DNA of 64,000 nucleotides. Source: JASLDZ01 sp964244065. GTDB lineage: Bacteria > Pseudomonadota > Alphaproteobacteria > Caulobacterales > Caulobacteraceae. Under the pieces are notes generated by a model. It saw only the letters and a list, made by a program, of their open reading frames with translations. It did not search any database and was not told the DNA's origin. The translations under genes were made by a program, and so were the position numbers. The stretch is from contig CAXTHH010000002.1 in the NCBI GenBank assembly GCA_964244065.1, positions 666,707 through 730,706 of the forward strand, read 5' to 3'. Positions 1 to 10,355 of this stretch are shown here, in pieces; within the stretch, counting starts at the first letter, position 1; each line of letters starts with the position of its first letter.

Positions 1-1047
1 GGCGACGGCGAACACGGTGCGGGCGGTCTGGGTGGGCTCGGGCAGGGTGCGGCGGCGGGTCAGGCTCTTGAAGTCGGCCGTCTTGAGCTTGAGCGTGACC
101 ACGCGGCCCGCCACGTCGCCGGCCCGGGCGCGGCCGGCGGCCTTCTCGCAGCAGAACCACAGGTGGTCCTCCAGGGCGTCGCGCTCGCGCAGGTCGGTGC
201 TGAAGGTGGTCTCGGCGCCGATGGACTTGCGCTCGCCCTCCGGATCGACCGCCCGGGCGTCGCGGCCGTGGGCCAGGTCGTGCAGGCGCAGGCCGTGCGC
301 GCCGAACCTGGCGATCAGCCGCCTGGGGTCGGCGCCTGCGAGCTGGCCGATGCGGGTGTAGCCCTCCCGCTCCAGGCTCTTGGCGAAGGCGGGACCTACG
401 CCGGGCAGGAGCGTGACCGGCCGCTCCGCGAGGAAGGCCTGCGCCTCGGCCGCGCCGATCGCGGCGATGCCGCGCGGCTTGTCGAGGTCGCTGGCGATCT
501 TGGCGAGCACCTTGTTGGGCGCGACGCCGACGCTGACGGTCAGCCCCGTGTCGCGCTCGATCCGCCGCTGCAGGCGGGCCAGCGTCCAGGCGGCGGGGCC
601 GCCGTGCAGGCGTTCCGAGCCCGAGAGGTCCAGCCAGGCCTCGTCGAGCGACAGGGCCTGAACCAGCGGCGTCAGCTCGCGCATCAGGCCCATGATGCGC
701 CGGCTCTCGGCGACGTACTTGCCGAAGTCCGGCCGGACGACCACCGCCTCCGGGCACAGCTTCAGCGCCTTGAACATCGGCATGGCCGAACGGCAGCCGT
801 AGGTGCGGGCGATGTAGCAGGCGGTGGTCACCACCCCGCGCACGCCGCCGCCCACGATCACCGGCCGGTCGCGCAGCTCGGGCCGGTCGCGCTTCTCCAC
901 GCTGGCGTAGAAGGCGTCGCAGTCCAGGTGCGCGATGCTCAGCGTGTCGAGCTCGGCGTGCGCGAACAGGCGGGGGGAGCCGCAGGCGGGGCAGCGGGCC
1001 GGGCGCTCCGCCCCGCGCCAGTCGCAGTCGCGGCAGAGGGCGGGCAT
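1..1047 (-). CDS. dinB: DNA polymerase IV, Y family, with N-terminal zinc ribbon (3' end cut by window)
   Basis: Error-prone translesion polymerase that copies past damaged bases. The visible 349 residues start with a small zinc ribbon (C5, C8, C19, C22), which E. coli DinB lacks. The Y-family palm follows: HLDCDAFYASVE carries the first catalytic Asp (D42), and SLDEAWLD carries the second acidic pair (D135-E136). A helix-hairpin-helix-like stretch (LLPGVGPAFAKSLE) and the start of the little-finger domain come after. The reading frame is still open at base 1, so the C-terminus lies outside the window. The start at 1047 is the first Met and includes the zinc ribbon. The next gene upstream, a HAD-like gene, is on the same strand but separated by an inverted-repeat element, so co-transcription is doubtful. 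The family call is secure; the role of the ribbon is not known to me. Confidence 0.93.
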   Translation of the reverse strand, partial: MPALCRDCDWRGAERPARCPACGSPRLFAHAELDTLSIAHLDCDAFYASVEKRDRPELRDRPVIVGGGVRGVVTTACYIARTYGCRSAMPMFKALKLCPEAVVVRPDFGKYVAESRRIMGLMRELTPLVQALSLDEAWLDLSGSERLHGGPAAWTLARLQRRIERDTGLTVSVGVAPNKVLAKIASDLDKPRGIAAIGAAEAQAFLAERPVTLLPGVGPAFAKSLEREGYTRIGQLAGADPRRLIARFGAHGLRLHDLAHGRDARAVDPEGERKSIGAETTFSTDLRERDALEDHLWFCCEKAAGRARAGDVAGRVVTLKLKTADFKSLTRRRTLPEPTQTARTVFAVA

Positions 1048-1055
1048 CAGGCGCG

Positions 1056-1190
1056 CCCTCTCCCTCCCCCTCGTGGGGAGGGGAGACCAGCCGCAGGCTG
1101 GGGCCGCGGGCACACCGTCAGACGTGGTGCGTGGGGGCCCCCACGCACCACGCTTCGCGCGGTCCCCCCTCCCCACAAGGGGGAGGGAGA
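1056..1190. repeat. Intergenic inverted-repeat element, family R3, with a 28-bp perfect palindrome
   Basis: The outer arms are CT-rich (around 1056-1085) and are matched in inverse orientation by 1163-1190. At the centre, 1124-1151 is a perfect palindrome with half GTGGTGCGTGGGGG. It fills the gap between the 3' end of the HAD-like gene and the 5' end of dinB. Related elements are at 29031-29153, 57950-58121 and 58737-59134. Confidence 0.75.
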
Positions 1191-1201
1191 AGGGCGGCGC
1201 C

Positions 1202-1858
1202 TCACGACAGCGCCCGCATGAGGTGGCCCTCCAGCTCCGCCCACGATTCCACGCGGGGGTGGCGGCCGCTGCGGGGCGCCATGGCGCGGAGCGCGGGGTC
1301 GGCCACCAGCTGGAAGCGGGCGGCGGCGGGGGCCAGCTCCGCCACCGAGTCGAGGTTGGGCAGCAGGTCGTCCACGAAGGCGACGCGCCCGCCCGCGGCC
1401 TCCGCCAGCGCCGCCACCACCGGCCCCTTCGGCCCGGCGTTGACGATCAGGGGGTAGGGCAGCCGATGCTTCGTCAACCATCCCCCGCGCAGGGTGCGCG
1501 AGCATTCCGGCGCGTTGGTCAGGACCACCACCGCCGCGCGCGCGGCCACCCGGGCGAGGGCGTCGGCCGCGCCGGGGGCGACCTCCATCTCGCCGCAGCC
1601 CTCGGCGAAGTAGCCGTCGAACAGGGCCTTGCCGACGATCTTGTCCGCGGGCTCGCCCCCGCCGACGGGATACAGGTTCCCGAACAGGGCGAAGCTGGTC
1701 ATGCGCAGCTCGTGGCCGTTCTGGCGCAGGAAGCGGTCGAAGCCCTGCACGAACAGGCCCAGCACCTCGTCGACGTCGATCACGGCCACCGGGGTCGGCG
1801 CCCGCGCGCGCAAGCCCTCGCAGGCCTCGCGGAGGTCGGTCGCCTGATCGTCCGCCAC
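1202..1858 (-). CDS. HAD-superfamily hydrolase-like protein
   Basis: The protein has 218 residues and shows the four HAD motifs in order: motif I IDVDEV near residue 18, motif II VVLTNAP, a lysine in NAGPKGPVV, and the acidic pair in VAFVDDLLPNL. This fits a Mg-dependent phosphatase or phosphotransferase using an aspartyl-phosphate intermediate; the substrate cannot be read from the sequence. A GTG start is chosen at 1858 because a strong AGGAGG sits six bases upstream. Longer readings of this frame run antisense through divK and pleD and are shadows. It is transcribed divergently from divK, whose start lies about 110 bases away. Confidence 0.8.
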   Translation of the reverse strand: MADDQATDLREACEGLRARAPTPVAVIDVDEVLGLFVQGFDRFLRQNGHELRMTSFALFGNLYPVGGGEPADKIVGKALFDGYFAEGCGEMEVAPGAADALARVAARAAVVVLTNAPECSRTLRGGWLTKHRLPYPLIVNAGPKGPVVAALAEAAGGRVAFVDDLLPNLDSVAELAPAAARFQLVADPALRAMAPRSGRHPRVESWAELEGHLMRALS

Positions 1859-1969
1859 CTGGGGCCTCCTGCCGGTAACTCGATCTTGAGGATGTGGCGT
1901 CAGGGTCGCGGCCACGGGTGGTGTCGGGCCCGAACCGCCCGGCGGCCACCTCCACTCTTGCGGGTCATG

Positions 1970-2335
1970 ATGGCGAAGCGAGTCCTCATCGTCGAGGATA
2001 ACGAGCTCAACATGAAGCTCTTCCACGACCTCCTGGACGCGCAGGGGTACGAGACGCTGCAGACCCGCGAGGGCCTCTCGGCGCTGACGCTGGCCCGCGA
2101 GCACCGCCCCGACCTGATCCTGATGGACATCCAGCTGCCGGAGATCAGCGGCCTGGAGGTCACCAAGTGGCTGAAGGAGGACGACGACCTCAGCCACATC
2201 CCCGTGGTGGCCGTCACCGCCTTCGCCATGAAGGGCGACGAGGAGCGCATCCGCCAGGGCGGGTGCGAGGCCTACATCTCCAAGCCGATCTCCGTCGGCT
2301 ACTTCCTCGAAACCGTCCGCCGCTTCCTGGGATGA
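1970..2335 (+). CDS. divK: Single-domain response regulator DivK
   Basis: DivK is a 121-residue stand-alone receiver domain that controls polarity and division in Caulobacter by signalling through DivJ/PleC and DivL to the CckA-CtrA pathway. The acidic pocket is E9/D10, the phosphoacceptor is D53 in LILMDIQLPE, the Thr/Ser switch is in VVAVTAFAM, and the conserved Lys is in YISKPIS. The sequence is nearly the Caulobacter DivK consensus from end to end as I recall it. There are two adjacent ATGs (1967 and 1970); the second matches the usual M-x-K-V-L-I-V-E-D beginning. pleD starts 7 bases after the stop, so the two are almost certainly one operon. No full CtrA box (TTAA-N7-TTAA) was found in the 110 bases upstream. 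Confidence 0.97.
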   Translation: MAKRVLIVEDNELNMKLFHDLLDAQGYETLQTREGLSALTLAREHRPDLILMDIQLPEISGLEVTKWLKEDDDLSHIPVVAVTAFAMKGDEERIRQGGCEAYISKPISVGYFLETVRRFLG

Positions 2336-2342
2336 CCGAACC

Positions 2343-3707
<1,365 letters not shown>

Positions 3708-3754
3708 CCCTCCGCCGGCTTGCGGGCCGGGGTGCGCGGGGTTAGCTGCCGACC

Positions 3755-4177
3755 ATGGCTCTGATCCGCACCCTCGCCGCCGCCCTCGCCGCCCTCGGCC
3801 CGCTGCTCGCCGCCGCCCCGACGCTCGCCCAGCCCTGGCCCGTGCAGACGGACTACGTGTGCGCCGCCAAGTCGAGCGGCGGCGACGACGAGAGCCAGCG
3901 CGTGCGTGTCGACATGAAGAACAAGGCCTGGTGCACGTCCAAGGACGAGTGCAAGGAGATCAAGACCATCTTCGGCGAGAAGGGGGACAAGGTCCTTCTC
4001 GAGAGCTCGCAGCTGGAGGTCACGAGCTACGAGACCTCCATCGACCGCAAGACGGGCGCATTCGACTCCGTGGTCACCACGGGCGGCTTCACGTCCGAGA
4101 CGCACGGGACCTGCAAGCCCGCCGCCTTCACGCCCTTCGCGGTGACGGTGGACGGGTCGAAGATCCGCGGCGGCTGA
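3755..4177 (+). CDS. Small secreted protein of unknown function
   Basis: The protein has 140 residues and is not recognised. An Ala/Leu-rich signal peptide (about residues 1-25, ending LAQPWP) predicts export. The mature part has four Cys residues (VCAAK, WCTSKDEC, GTCKP), enough for two disulfides in the periplasm, and a charged, Lys-rich centre. It is 47 bases downstream of pleD but has its own start, so it might be read through from divK-pleD. Its 3' end is followed by inverted-repeat element R1 and then by a converging DUF2007 gene. Codon use matches the surroundings. Confidence 0.75.
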   Translation: MALIRTLAAALAALGPLLAAAPTLAQPWPVQTDYVCAAKSSGGDDESQRVRVDMKNKAWCTSKDECKEIKTIFGEKGDKVLLESSQLEVTSYETSIDRKTGAFDSVVTTGGFTSETHGTCKPAAFTPFAVTVDGSKIRGG

Positions 4178-4214
4178 TCCGGGCCGCGTCCCGACCTCGA
4201 CGCCTCTCCCCCCT

Positions 4215-4320
4215 CCGTCGCCCTCGGGCTTGGCCCGAGGGCCGAGCCGTCCGCGGGCTGGCGGCCAGCGCTGGCGCACGAGCGGCGCCCGGCCCTCGGG
4301 TCAAGCCCGACGGCGACGGG
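4215..4320. repeat. Intergenic inverted-repeat element, family R1, copy a
   Basis: Two arms of about 27 bp face each other across roughly 50 bp. Each arm holds its own small hairpin with core CCCTCGGG ... CCCGAGGG. It lies between two converging genes, directly after both 3' ends. Further copies are at 7610-7725, 25263-25298 (single arm) and 27757-27860. Confidence 0.85.
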
Positions 4321-4344
4321 AGGGGCGGCGTAGCGGAGAGCGCG

Positions 4345-4548
4345 TCAGTGCTCCGGCACCGCCTCCTTGAGGACGGACCGGGCCAGCCAGGCGTCCTTCG
4401 GGTCCACCATCAGGCGCGCCGGGATGGCGCCCGGCCACACGCTCTGCGCCGCCCCGTCGAACACGGTGGAGCCGATCCCCGCCTCGGCCAGCAACGCCTG
4501 CAGGTAGCCCATGCGGACCGGGTCGTGGGTGCGGGCGATCTCGATCAT
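4345..4548 (-). CDS. DUF2007 (putative signal-transducing) domain protein
   Basis: This short 67-residue protein begins MIEIARTHDPVRMGYLQALL, the typical opening of the DUF2007 family, followed by a second strand-helix unit ending in LMVDPKDAWLARSVLKE. Family members are small cytosolic ferredoxin-like-fold proteins with no firm biochemical function. The Met at 4548 is taken as the start because upstream in-frame residues fall in a terminator hairpin. It lies downstream of rpmG on the same strand, with that hairpin (4567-4591) between them. Confidence 0.82.
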   Translation of the reverse strand: MIEIARTHDPVRMGYLQALLAEAGIGSTVFDGAAQSVWPGAIPARLMVDPKDAWLARSVLKEAVPEH

Positions 4549-4566
4549 CGGGGAGCCCGAACGCAA

Positions 4567-4591
4567 GACGCCCGGCGCAGGGCCGGGCGTC
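4567..4591 (-). terminator. GC-rich hairpin after rpmG
   Basis: A perfect 10-bp stem (GACGCCCGGC against GCCGGGCGTC) with a 5-base loop starts 25 bases past the rpmG stop codon. There is no clear U tract after it, so it may be a weak terminator or an mRNA-stabilising end rather than a full intrinsic terminator. Confidence 0.6.
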
Positions 4592-4615
4592 CAGAGGCGA
4601 GGCTGGACGTGACGC

Positions 4616-4783
4616 CTACTTGATCTTGCCTTCGCGGAACTCGACATGCTTGCGCACGACGGGATCGTACTTCTTCAGCACCATCTTCTCGGTCTTGGTG
4701 CGGGCGTTCTTCTTGGTCACGTAGAAGAAACCCGTGTCCGCCGTCGAGTTCAGGCGGATCTTGATGGAAGCCGGCTTGGCCAT
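4616..4783 (-). CDS. rpmG: 50S ribosomal protein L33
   Basis: Small basic protein of the large ribosomal subunit. At 55 residues it has the usual L33 length and begins MAKPASIKIRLNSTADTGFF, followed by the characteristic YVTKKNARTKTEK core and LKKYDP. No CxxC pairs are present, so this is the zinc-free type common in Proteobacteria. The start at 4783 is fixed by homology; the longer reading frame upstream is not ribosomal. It is monocistronic or leads weakly into DUF2007 through the hairpin at 4567-4591. The P450 gene diverges from it 135 bases away. A divK-pleD-rpmG neighbourhood is, as I recall, also seen in other Caulobacterales. Confidence 0.96.
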   Translation of the reverse strand: MAKPASIKIRLNSTADTGFFYVTKKNARTKTEKMVLKKYDPVVRKHVEFREGKIK

Positions 4784-4918
4784 GGACGCTCTCGCGGGGA
4801 AACGCGGCCGCGCGAGAACGGGGCCGGTGAAACGGAAGGCGCGGAACCTAGCGTCGGGCGCCGGCAAGTCAAGCCGCACCGGCTTCCCGTCGCCGCGCGG
4901 GCGTGGCTAGGGTGGCGC

Positions 4919-6304
4919 ATGGCCGAGCTCGCCCCCGTTCCCACCCCGCCTCCGCCCGGGGCCGCGCCGCAGGGCGTGATCACCGCCGCGCAGGGGCTCA
5001 GCCTGTCGCTGATCCGCAAGGTCGTGCGCAACCCTATCGAGGCCCTTCCGCCCGAGGTGTTCCACCACCTGGTGGTGCGGGGCGGCGGCCGGCCCGGGCA
5101 GGCGGTCTACGTGCTCGACCCCGAGCTGATCCAGGAGGTGCTGGTTCGCCGGTCGGAGGCGTTCGGCAAGACGCCCGACAACAAGCGCGTGCTGGGCCCT
5201 GCGCTCGGCGACGGCCTGCTCACGGCCGAGGGGGCGCACTGGCGGTGGCAGCGGCGCGCGGCCGCCCCCGCCTTCCAGCCCGCCAGGGTGGCCGCCCTCG
5301 CCCCCGCGATGCTGGCCAGCGCCCGGGAGACGCGCGACCGCTGGCTCGCCCGCCCCGGCCGCACGCTGCGCCTGAACCACGAGATGATGCGGACCACCTT
5401 CGACATCATCCTGGCCACCATGCTCTCCGGCCCGGGCGCCGTGGACCCCGCGCGGTTCGAGTCCGCGATCACCGACACGCTGACGCCCATCGGCTGGTCG
5501 CTGGCGCTCACCCTGCTGCGCCTGCCCGAGTGGACGCCCTATCCGGGCCGCACCCGGGCGCGGCGCGGCACGGCCTACCTGCGTGAAGCCACCGCCCACC
5601 TCGTCGCCGAACGCCGCTCCGCTCCGGAGGGGCGCACCGACCTCCTCACGCTCCTGCAGGCCGCCGCCGATCCCGAGGACGGGCGCGCCATGAGCGACGG
5701 CGAGATCGTGGACAACCTCCTCACCTTCATCGCCGCGGGCCATGAGACCACCGCCCTGGGCCTGTCCTGGACGCTGCACCTCCTCTCGCGCCACCCGGAC
5801 GTGGAGGCGCGGGTGCTGGCCGAGATCGATGCGGTGACGGGCGGCGAGGAGGTGTCGCCCGGCCACCTGGAGCACATGCCCTACGTGCGGCAGGTCTTCT
5901 CCGAGGCCATGCGGCTCTATCCGCCCGCGCCCATCCTCACGCGACAGGCCAGGGAGGCGCTGGAGCTCGGCGGCCTGGCGCTGGAGGCGGGGGCGATCGT
6001 GCTGATGCCGGTCTACGCCCTGCACCGCCATCGCCGGCTTTGGGACGATCCCGAGCGCTTCGACCCCGACCGCTTCTCCCCCCAGGCCGTGGCCTCGCGC
6101 CACCGCTTCGCCTTCATGCCCTTCGGCGGCGGCCCGCGCATCTGCATCGGCGGCGCCTTCGCCATGCAGGAGGCGGTGGCGGTGCTCGCCGTGCTGCTGC
6201 AGCGGCTGAGGGTGAAGGGGACGGGCGGTCCGGACCCCACGCCCACCATGCGCGTCACCCTGCGTCCCTCGCCGGAGGTGGAGGTGACGGTGGAGCCCCG
6301 CTAG
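4919..6304 (+). CDS. Cytochrome P450
   Basis: Heme-thiolate monooxygenase of 461 residues. The oxygen-activation motif of helix I is AGHETT, the K-helix ExxR is EAMR in SEAMRLYPP, and the heme-binding Cys lies in FGGGPRICIGG. The protein has no N-terminal membrane anchor, so it is a soluble bacterial type that needs separate ferredoxin and reductase partners; none is encoded nearby. The N-terminus (Pro-rich, then a conserved-looking AAQGLSLSLIRK) supports the ATG at 4919. The substrate cannot be predicted; the overall pattern recalls the CYP102/CYP4-like group more than steroid C-4 types. It ends 17 bases before the converging Nudix gene. Confidence 0.95.
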   Translation: MAELAPVPTPPPPGAAPQGVITAAQGLSLSLIRKVVRNPIEALPPEVFHHLVVRGGGRPGQAVYVLDPELIQEVLVRRSEAFGKTPDNKRVLGPALGDGLLTAEGAHWRWQRRAAAPAFQPARVAALAPAMLASARETRDRWLARPGRTLRLNHEMMRTTFDIILATMLSGPGAVDPARFESAITDTLTPIGWSLALTLLRLPEWTPYPGRTRARRGTAYLREATAHLVAERRSAPEGRTDLLTLLQAAADPEDGRAMSDGEIVDNLLTFIAAGHETTALGLSWTLHLLSRHPDVEARVLAEIDAVTGGEEVSPGHLEHMPYVRQVFSEAMRLYPPAPILTRQAREALELGGLALEAGAIVLMPVYALHRHRRLWDDPERFDPDRFSPQAVASRHRFAFMPFGGGPRICIGGAFAMQEAVAVLAVLLQRLRVKGTGGPDPTPTMRVTLRPSPEVEVTVEPR

Positions 6305-6321
6305 GGGCGCGTCCCGGCGCG

Positions 6322-7026
6322 TCACATCCCGGCCTGCCGGTGCTTGCCGTGGCGGAACGTCATGCACTGCGGCGGCCGGCCGGGGTCGGCCAGCCGCTCG
6401 GCGAGCTGGCCCAGCACCACGCGGGTGATCGCCGGCAGGTCCAGCCGGCCGGTCTCCTCCAGGGTGAACCAGGCGAGCTCGGCCAGCTCGCCCGAGCCGC
6501 CGGCGCGCTCGCGGCTGGCCAGGCGGTCGGCGTCGGCGGCGAAGAAGACGGTGTCGAAGCGCTTGCCGCGATAGGGCGGGGTGACCGCCCGCGCGATCAG
6601 CTCCAGGGCGGCGAGGTCGGCCTGGGGCGAGGCGCCGCCCTCGCGCAGGGCGCCCAGCGCCAGCCCGGCCTCCTCCCAGGTCTCGCGCACCGCGGCCACG
6701 CCCAGCGCCCGGGGCAGCGCCGGGCGGCGGGGGAAGGCGCGGGCCAGGGGCTCGGCCACCGGGGGCGTGAGGGGAGACAGCACGGGGTCGCGGCTGTCCG
6801 CCGGGTCCACCCGCCCGCCGGGGAAGACCCACTTGTCGGGCATGAAGTCGTGGCGGCCGTGGCGGCGGCCCATCAGCACGCGCAGGCCGCCCTCGCGGCG
6901 GTCCAGCAGGATCAGGGTCGCGGCGGGCTTGGGGCGCACGGCCAGCGTGCCCGGCTCGCGCACGGGCCCGCGCAGCTCCGCCTCCGGGTCGAACAGGGGC
7001 GGGCCCCTCCGCGGCGTCGAGCTCAT
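6322..7026 (-). CDS. Nudix hydrolase family protein
   Basis: The protein has 234 residues. The Nudix fold is seen in AATLILLDRREGG, WVFPGGRVDPAD and the helix VAAVRETWEEAGL, which gives the E-x-x-E-E metal-binding signature. The Nudix box is split: about 35 residues are inserted between the GG and the REtwEE helix, as in the NUDT19-like group that cleaves CoA or related nucleoside diphosphate derivatives (family knowledge). A C-terminal extension of about 70 residues ends with HGKHRQAGM. It starts divergently from the DUF2059 gene, with about 75 bases between the two starts. Confidence 0.85.
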   Translation of the reverse strand: MSSTPRRGPPLFDPEAELRGPVREPGTLAVRPKPAATLILLDRREGGLRVLMGRRHGRHDFMPDKWVFPGGRVDPADSRDPVLSPLTPPVAEPLARAFPRRPALPRALGVAAVRETWEEAGLALGALREGGASPQADLAALELIARAVTPPYRGKRFDTVFFAADADRLASRERAGGSGELAELAWFTLEETGRLDLPAITRVVLGQLAERLADPGRPPQCMTFRHGKHRQAGM

Positions 7027-7102
7027 GCGCTGGCCTCCGCCCCCTTGCCTCGACCTGGGGGGTCGCCCAAGCTCGCCCGGCCGTCAACCGCCGGAGCGCG
7101 CC

Positions 7103-7588
7103 ATGGCCGTCGCCCTCGCCGTCCTCCTCCTGCTGCAGACGGGGCCCGGACCTGCGCCCGCGGCCGGGCCGCCGCCCTCCCGCGCCGCCCTGGCGATGGG
7201 CGAGCGGCTGTCGCGCTCGGGGCTGTTGGGCGCGATCGTCAACGTGGCGGGCGGCGCGGAGGCCAAGGGGGTCGTGGACGCGCACCCGGAGCTCGCCCCG
7301 CCCCAGCGCGCCCGCGCCCAGGCGGCGGCCGACAAGGCGCTGAAGGACGCCACCGCCGAGCTGACCGCCGCGGAGGCGCGCGCCTTTGCGGCGGCGCTGA
7401 CGCCCGAGCAGCTGAAGGCGGCGGTGATCTTCTTCGAGAGCCCCGCGGGCCGCGCCTACCGCGCCGCCTTCCCGCGCATCCTGGTGGCCGTGACCCAGAC
7501 CGGGCCGGCCAGGGACTTCAAGGGCTTCGTCACCCAGCGCGTGTGCGACGAGGCGCAGGTCTGCCCCGCGGCGCAGAAGCCGAGGTAG
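7103..7588 (+). CDS. DUF2059-like secreted protein
   Basis: This 161-residue protein has an N-terminal hydrophobic segment (MAVALAVLLLLQ) that probably serves as a signal peptide, then a helical domain with LTPEQLKAAVIFFESPAGRAY. That phrase is the hallmark of DUF2059, a widespread family of small periplasmic helical proteins of unknown activity. Two Cys near the end (RVCDEAQVC) could form a disulfide. The ATG at 7103 is the first Met that leaves a sensible signal peptide. It converges on rnr, with inverted-repeat element R1b between the two 3' ends. Confidence 0.8.
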   Translation: MAVALAVLLLLQTGPGPAPAAGPPPSRAALAMGERLSRSGLLGAIVNVAGGAEAKGVVDAHPELAPPQRARAQAAADKALKDATAELTAAEARAFAAALTPEQLKAAVIFFESPAGRAYRAAFPRILVAVTQTGPARDFKGFVTQRVCDEAQVCPAAQKPR

Positions 7589-7609
7589 CCGCGACCGCTC
7601 CGCCGCACT

Positions 7610-7725
7610 CCGTCGCCCTCGGGCTCGACCCGAGGGCCGAGCGTGGTGAGCCGAGCCGCCGGAACAGCTGCCAGCCATGAGCACGATCGCGGCGTCGCCC
7701 TCGGATCGAACCCGAGGGCGACGGG
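7610..7725. repeat. Intergenic inverted-repeat element, family R1, copy b
   Basis: The left arm at 7610-7640 and the right arm at 7693-7725 are inverted copies of each other, each with the CCCTCGGG/CCCGAGGG hairpin. It lies between the converging DUF2059-like and rnr genes. Confidence 0.85.
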
Positions 7726-7741
7726 GTCCGAGCACGAGTTC

Positions 7742-10036
<2,295 letters not shown>

Positions 10037-10074
10037 GCGGGCTACCTAGGACAAGGGCGGTCGCATTACATCCG

Positions 10075-10173
10075 CTCATCCCCGCGGAAGCGGAGACCCA
10101 GGTCTGGCTCCACGCACAAGGCCGGCCGTCGCGGAGCCGCTCGAGCTGGGTCCCCGCTTCCGCGGGGAAGAGC
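10075..10173. repeat. Intergenic inverted-repeat element, family R2, copy a
   Basis: The left arm CCCCGCGGAAGCGGAGACCC and the right arm GGGTCCCCGCTTCCGCGGGG are inverted copies, with about 50 bp between. It sits just past the 3' end of the 56-residue ORF. A second copy is at 33710-33823. Confidence 0.85.
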
Positions 10174-10184
10174 GGGAGAGAGTC

Positions 10185-10355
10185 TCAGCCGATGTTGTCC
10201 ACGAGGCGCTGGCCTTCCTTGATCCAGGCGGACAGCAGCGAGCGCTGCTGGTCGAAGCCGGACCCGTCGGGGATGGCGGCCAGCTGTTCACGCCAGCGGG
10301 CGAGCTCCGTGCGGATCGCCCCCAGCACGGCCTCGCCCTCGCCGGCGTCCGCCAT
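10185..10355 (-). CDS. Small conserved-looking protein coupled to topA
   Basis: A 56-residue acidic helical protein beginning MADAGEGEAVLGAIRTELAR, with no recognised domain. The evidence that it is real is its coupling to topA: the topA stop and this start share a base (TGATG), the classic arrangement for translational re-initiation. Codon use and GC bias are normal. No membrane segment or Cys is present. It may be a TopA accessory or just an operon passenger. Confidence 0.6.
   Translation of the reverse strand: MADAGEGEAVLGAIRTELARWREQLAAIPDGSGFDQQRSLLSAWIKEGQRLVDNIG

Noticed and set aside
4907..7735. A 942-residue minus-strand open frame across the P450 and Nudix genes
   Set aside because: It is antisense to the P450, shows no domain, and has the Arg/Gly/Pro-rich composition typical of antisense frames in GC-rich DNA.
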